In this document: positions 7,659 through 10,864 of the stretch, piece after piece
How positions within the stretch are numbered: the first letter of the stretch is position 1
How the letters are laid out: each line of letters starts with the position of its first letter
Position numbers and translations under genes: made by a program
Source of the DNA: Lachnospiraceae bacterium
Lineage (GTDB): Bacteria > Bacillota > Clostridia > Lachnospirales > Lachnospiraceae
DNA: 10,864 nt
Direction: 5' to 3'
Assembly (NCBI GenBank): GCA_017477005.1
Contig: JAFUXY010000015.1
Span: 1 to 10,864, forward strand
Notes under the pieces: generated by a model
What the model was told of the DNA's origin: nothing
Seen by the model: the letters and a program-made list of their open reading frames with translations, nothing else
The model's database searches: none

Positions 7659-8165
7659 TTGGTAGCAGAATATTTGAAAAAAGAGCGGAAAAAGTTTGAT
7701 GCAATTGCGAAAAAAAATCGTGATGAGATTTCGCAGTTGGAGACAAAATTAATTGAAAATGAAAAATTTACTTCTTTATTGGAAGCGGAAACACAGAAAG
7801 TATTTCGTGATTTTACGCCTAGAGATGTAGACAACAAAAATCGAAAGCAGATTAATCAATTAAAGCAAGATAGAGAAAAATTGTTAAATCGAAAAAATAC
7901 TCTTCAGGATCAATTGGATGAGGCTAATGCGGCTTTGAAGGAATTGAGAGCTTCGATCACCGAAGTAAAGGATCTGGAAATGCAGGCGGCTGATTCTCGC
8001 TGGTTCGAAGAAAATGTATATGATGCGGGAGAGAGCAATGAAGAGCCATCGGATGAATCCTTGGTCAGTGGAAAAGCCGCCGAGCGGTTGAAAGGTATTT
8101 TGGAATATTTAATCGAAGATCCTGCTCGTGCCAAAGAAGAGCTGGAAAAGATGATTCGTATTTGA
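7659..8165 (+). CDS. Coiled-coil protein of unknown function, 168 aa
   Basis: This gene starts 28 bases after the mnmG stop, probably in the same operon. The frame is open back into mnmG, but that part is out-of-frame mnmG sequence; the TTG at 7659 with its G-rich binding site is the likely start. The product is highly charged (Lys/Glu/Gln). Residues about 5-65 and 70-110 have heptad-like spacing typical of two coiled-coil helices (for example KQINQLKQDREKLLNRK). An acidic spacer (about 122-138) follows, then a short helix with AAERLKGILEYLIEDPARAK. No membrane segment, signal peptide or catalytic motif is visible. The layout recalls cytosolic coiled-coil input regions of DegS-type kinases, but there is no kinase domain. 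I do not recognise it. Confidence 0.75.
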   Translation: MVAEYLKKERKKFDAIAKKNRDEISQLETKLIENEKFTSLLEAETQKVFRDFTPRDVDNKNRKQINQLKQDREKLLNRKNTLQDQLDEANAALKELRASITEVKDLEMQAADSRWFEENVYDAGESNEEPSDESLVSGKAAERLKGILEYLIEDPARAKEELEKMIRI

Positions 8166-8200
8166 TATGTTTCTATATGATGTTCTATTTTTGTTCATGA

Positions 8201-8226
8201 GGGGTGGCAACTATTGCTGCCACCCC
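8201..8226. repeat. GC-rich inverted repeat (terminator-like stem without U-tract)
   Basis: GGGGTGGCA (8201-8209) and TGCCACCCC (8218-8226) form a perfect 9-bp stem with an eight-base loop, 35 bases after the coiled-coil gene. The run that follows is AAAAAA, not T, and T-rich sequence lies upstream. It therefore has no standard terminator polarity on either strand. It may still slow polymerase or protect the 3' end of the mnmG operon message. Confidence 0.55.
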
Positions 8227-8248
8227 AAAAAATCATCATATTTTGATG
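8227..8248 (-). terminator. Weak candidate terminator for the MscS-type gene
   Basis: On the reverse strand CATCA, a five-base loop and TGATG form a 5-bp stem, followed by one A and a six-T run (complement of 8227-8232). The stem is short and AT-rich, so efficiency is doubtful. Position and polarity fit the end of the reverse-strand channel transcript. Confidence 0.3.
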
Positions 8249-8269
8249 TTGAAAGAAGTCTTTCACATC
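8245..8269. repeat. Inverted repeat next to the mobile element
   Basis: GATG plus TGAAAGA pairs with TCTTTCA plus CATC, with one bulged T and a two-base centre. Its last base is the first base of the left CTAA duplication, so the mobile element inserted beside this hairpin. No T-tract follows on the forward strand. Confidence 0.5.
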
Positions 8270-8272
8270 TAA

Positions 8273-8405
8273 GGAACCACTGATTTAATCGTATTTCCAT
8301 AAAAACCATGCACAAAAATCGCATAAGAAAGCCTCTGCGGGACTAGCTTCGCGTCGCATTCGTGCTGCGATTTGGCGCAAAGGAAATGCTTTAATCAGCG
8401 TTTCC
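8273..8405. mobile_element. Probable MITE, 133 bp, with 4-bp CTAA target duplication
   Basis: The left end (8273-8298) and the reverse complement of the right end (8382-8405) share GGAA-x-C-x-CTGATT-x-AA and an inner ATTTCC. That is 20 matches over 24 positions with a 2-base gap. Direct repeats CTAA flank both ends (8269-8272 and 8406-8409), as a transposition target duplication would. A further perfect 8-bp arm pair, AAATCGCA (8316-8323) and TGCGATTT (8366-8373), lets the element fold into a long imperfect hairpin. There is no coding frame. A 4-bp YTAR-type duplication fits mobilisation by an IS5-group transposase, but that assignment is an inference. The right copy of the duplication ends two bases before the stop codon of the MscS-type gene. 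Confidence 0.75.
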
Positions 8406-8411
8406 CTAAAT

Positions 8412-10864
8412 TTATGATTTTTTTGTCTGACTGAATAATTGGCTGTTTATCACATTTTCGCACTTTTCATTTACAATCATGATATTGCTGTAGGTTTCTA
8501 TGAAGTCGTATTTTTCACATACACGCCGCAACTGAGCGTACAATGCTCGTTCTACGGGTGGTCTGTCTATTTCGTGGCAAAACGCTACGACTCGAATGGT
8601 AATAAAATCCTGATTTACTCCTATCAAATTTCGAAATTCCATATCCAGTATCTGAGGTATTTTTTCGGAAAAATGGATCATCTCTTTTTTAATGGTTTCT
8701 TCCACTTTATCAAATTCTACATAGGAATGGAGCTGGAAATCGCAGGTAGCAAGCGACACAAAGTTCGAAGCATTGATAATATTCCTCATTTCTGAATTAT
8801 TGACTATTTTTACATTTTGATCATCGTCTTTTAATTTTGTGGTTCTAAGTCCTATGTCAGTTACCATCCCGCGGAATCCAGATGAATCAAACACGATCTC
8901 GCCTACGCGGTAGCTTCCTTCAAAAATAATGAACAGTCCTGCCAACAAATCCGTCATCAACGATTGAGCTCCGAAACCGATTACGGCTGTCAAAATTCCT
9001 GCCGATGCGAGCAAGGTGCCAGGCCGTACGCCTATCTCGGTCAGGCAAATGTACAAGGTCATCATCAATGTGGCATATTTAGTGAGGCTCTGCAGTAGCC
9101 TACAAATGGTAGCATTTTTCGAATTCATAGATTTTGCGATATATTTGAGCAAACTGCTGATGATGGTTTCGATTGTTGTGTTAAATACGATGATGATGAA
9201 GCATTTCGCAATGGCGATATTGGTCAATCCCTTTTCCCAGTTGTTTTCCACGATATATTTAATGATGAATAAACGATCTTTGTTTATCAGATACAATATG
9301 ATCAAAGACACACCAATGATCAGATAAATCGTCTTGAATAAAGTCGAAAAGTTTTCTTCAGATGTAGCTTGTTTTGTTTCGTAAATTTTTATTTTGATAT
9401 TTTTCGGTTTTTCAGCGAGCACCACTTTGAAATACAAAAATGGAAATAATAGGCAGGTAATGAAAAAGAAAATGAATATTCCATATATAAACAAAGTAAT
9501 ATAAATTACATCTGTTCCATAGTCTGCTTCTGTCAGATAAAACACAGCGTATTTATCGTTCATGGCGCATTTTCCATAATATTTTTGATCAAAGACATTG
9601 ACATATCCAATATAATTATTGTAGATCTTGGAATCAGGAATGCCGACCTCATTTGGATCCATTTTGATCATGCTTTCATCTGATGCATAGAATATTTTGT
9701 CTGTGTCTCGGTTGATCGCAATGAGCATATTCATAGAAGCGTTGAATCTTCTAAGCGTATTGGTGGTTTTCAAGCTCGTTGTCGATTTTCTATATTTTGA
9801 AGGCAATACAGTCAATATGAGTACGCCATCCTGTTTCCCTTCTTTGTCAAAAAGTCGAATGCCAATTTTTTGATCGTATTGTGTCGTAAGTTCATTCTCC
9901 ATTGGCTGTTGTATATAGAAATCAACACCGTGCAAGATTCTCGAAAAATCGTAGGAACGATCATTTTCATTTTTGGTATTGATCGACGTGTCTTTTAGGT
10001 CAGAATCGGTTTCAACCTGTTTTCCATCCATATTGTAGACGACCATGTATTCAATATTGAGTGCATTACTCAATTGTTTCATATCCGTTTTGTTTCGTAG
10101 CTCTGGTTTTCTTGAGAGAATGGTTGATGCTGTTTTGGCAATCGTAACAAATCGACTGTTGTATTCTTTTTCATAGTTGTCTAATGTGGTTTCGTTTTCT
10201 GTGATCGTATTGATAATATGATCGGCCTTGTAGGAATCGGAATCGGCTTGTTCATATTGAAAAGTCAATATATTCAAAAAGCCAGTCATGATCATGATGG
10301 CGATTGATCCGCAAATGGACAATACAGCGAGTTGTCTCCAGGTTCCTTTGAGCTGCGAATCTCTTTCTTCGTCGATATTGCTGCTTCTTTCCTTTACAAT
10401 GCAAACAACGTAGCCTGTTATCAAAATAATTAAAACAAATATTGAGAATAGACAAGGATGCAGTGATTGAACGATTTTTCTTACAAATATGTCGTTGGTG
10501 ACAGCCAAGATTAAATATACATTTTGGCTTTTTACATATCTTGTACTTCCAAAATAAATTTGATCTTTTACTTTGAAGAACGTGCTTTGTCCGTCTAAGA
10601 ATAAATCGGACGAAAAGCCATAGGCTAATGCATTTTTTCCTAAGATGTCCTCTTTATTGTCTATATCTGCATAATATATTTGATAATTATTTCTGGATAC
10701 AACGAACGTAGTGATATCGGAATTGCTGTTGATATTGTCGATTATTTTTTCCCATGATATGGATGATTTGACTATGTCATAATATTCTTTTGGATTGATT
10801 TCTATGACAGCTTCTCGATCCTCATCGATTTTTGCCGCATAATAGAATAATTCTTTTCCTTTGT
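8412..10864 (-). CDS. Sensor-fused MscS-type mechanosensitive channel (5' end outside window)
   Basis: The frame runs without a stop from the window edge to TAA at 8412-8414, so at least 816 residues are visible. The TTG at 10506-10508 is only an internal codon, because the upstream codons continue a sensible protein. Numbering from the first full codon: an extracytoplasmic sensor end (1-133), helix TM1 (134-156), a charged cytoplasmic loop, TM2 (178-199), a second extracytoplasmic module (about 202-450), TM3 (451-478), TM4 (511-526), TM5 (549-572), TM6 (597-610), and an MscS pore helix (617-648, with AGILTAVIGFGAQSL and FEGSYRVGEIV). The MscS beta domain and alpha/beta C-terminus follow. The sensors look dCache-like and repeated. 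Alternating topology puts both sensors outside and the MscS tail in the cytoplasm. MscS channels open under membrane tension and release osmolytes; sensing of a small ligand is inferred. Confidence 0.88.
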   Translation of the reverse strand, partial: KGKELFYYAAKIDEDREAVIEINPKEYYDIVKSSISWEKIIDNINSNSDITTFVVSRNNYQIYYADIDNKEDILGKNALAYGFSSDLFLDGQSTFFKVKDQIYFGSTRYVKSQNVYLILAVTNDIFVRKIVQSLHPCLFSIFVLIILITGYVVCIVKERSSNIDEERDSQLKGTWRQLAVLSICGSIAIMIMTGFLNILTFQYEQADSDSYKADHIINTITENETTLDNYEKEYNSRFVTIAKTASTILSRKPELRNKTDMKQLSNALNIEYMVVYNMDGKQVETDSDLKDTSINTKNENDRSYDFSRILHGVDFYIQQPMENELTTQYDQKIGIRLFDKEGKQDGVLILTVLPSKYRKSTTSLKTTNTLRRFNASMNMLIAINRDTDKIFYASDESMIKMDPNEVGIPDSKIYNNYIGYVNVFDQKYYGKCAMNDKYAVFYLTEADYGTDVIYITLFIYGIFIFFFITCLLFPFLYFKVVLAEKPKNIKIKIYETKQATSEENFSTLFKTIYLIIGVSLIILYLINKDRLFIIKYIVENNWEKGLTNIAIAKCFIIIVFNTTIETIISSLLKYIAKSMNSKNATICRLLQSLTKYATLMMTLYICLTEIGVRPGTLLASAGILTAVIGFGAQSLMTDLLAGLFIIFEGSYRVGEIVFDSSGFRGMVTDIGLRTTKLKDDDQNVKIVNNSEMRNIINASNFVSLATCDFQLHSYVEFDKVEETIKKEMIHFSEKIPQILDMEFRNLIGVNQDFITIRVVAFCHEIDRPPVERALYAQLRRVCEKYDFIETYSNIMIVNEKCENVINSQLFSQTKKS

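Noticed and set aside
8273..8405. Structured non-coding RNA or riboswitch in the convergent region
   Set aside because: The folding is explained by terminal inverted repeats with a matching CTAA duplication. It lies downstream of both converging genes, not in a leader.
8439..8795. Forward-strand open frame of 118 codons
   Set aside because: It is antisense to the MscS C-terminal domain and lacks a ribosome binding site and recognisable motifs.
1..10864. CRISPR array, tRNA, rRNA, phage or toxin-antitoxin genes
   Set aside because: I saw no spaced direct repeats, cloverleaf sequences, rRNA motifs or phage genes. The CPBP protease family has been tied to immunity functions, but nothing next to it supports a defence or bacteriocin cluster.

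Overview
The window reads as the replication-origin-proximal housekeeping region of a low-GC, Gram-positive anaerobe, most likely a Clostridia member near Lachnospiraceae. The basis is the gene run yidD-yidC-jag-mnmE, a Gram-positive style YidC with no large N-terminal domain but a long extracytoplasmic loop, strong GGAGG-type ribosome binding sites, and a TTG start. rpmH and rnpA would be expected just upstream, outside the window. Family-level placement is an inference from gene order and protein style; no search was run.

Region 1 (1-2376, + strand): the 3' end of yidD, the membrane insertase yidC, and the RNA-binding gene jag, closed by a clear intrinsic terminator. mnmE (2399-3823) begins only 22 bases after that terminator's T-tract.

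Region 2 (3841-5349, - strand): rsmG and a CPBP-family intramembrane protease gene form a reverse-strand pair lodged between mnmE and mnmG, two genes that usually lie together and co-directionally with rsmG. A 193-bp divergent promoter region follows. It has a good promoter on each strand and a small palindrome between them.

Region 3 (5543-8165, + strand): a 55-aa unknown gene, mnmG, and a 168-aa coiled-coil protein with a TTG start, closely spaced and probably one operon. MnmE and MnmG together make the 5-carboxymethylaminomethyl modification of tRNA U34. RsmG methylates 16S rRNA, and YidC, YidD and Jag serve membrane-protein biogenesis and related functions.

Region 4 (8166-8411): a convergent intergenic region with three inverted repeats. 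They include a 133-bp non-coding element with imperfect terminal inverted repeats and a perfect 4-bp CTAA target duplication, which is a probable MITE.

Region 5 (8412 to the window end, - strand): the 3' part of a very large gene for an MscS-type channel. Its frame stays open to the window edge, so at least 816 residues are visible. In front of the channel lie two extracytoplasmic sensor modules that look like repeats of each other (dCache-like), each followed by a membrane helix. This ligand-sensor plus mechanosensitive-channel architecture is the most unusual item in the window.
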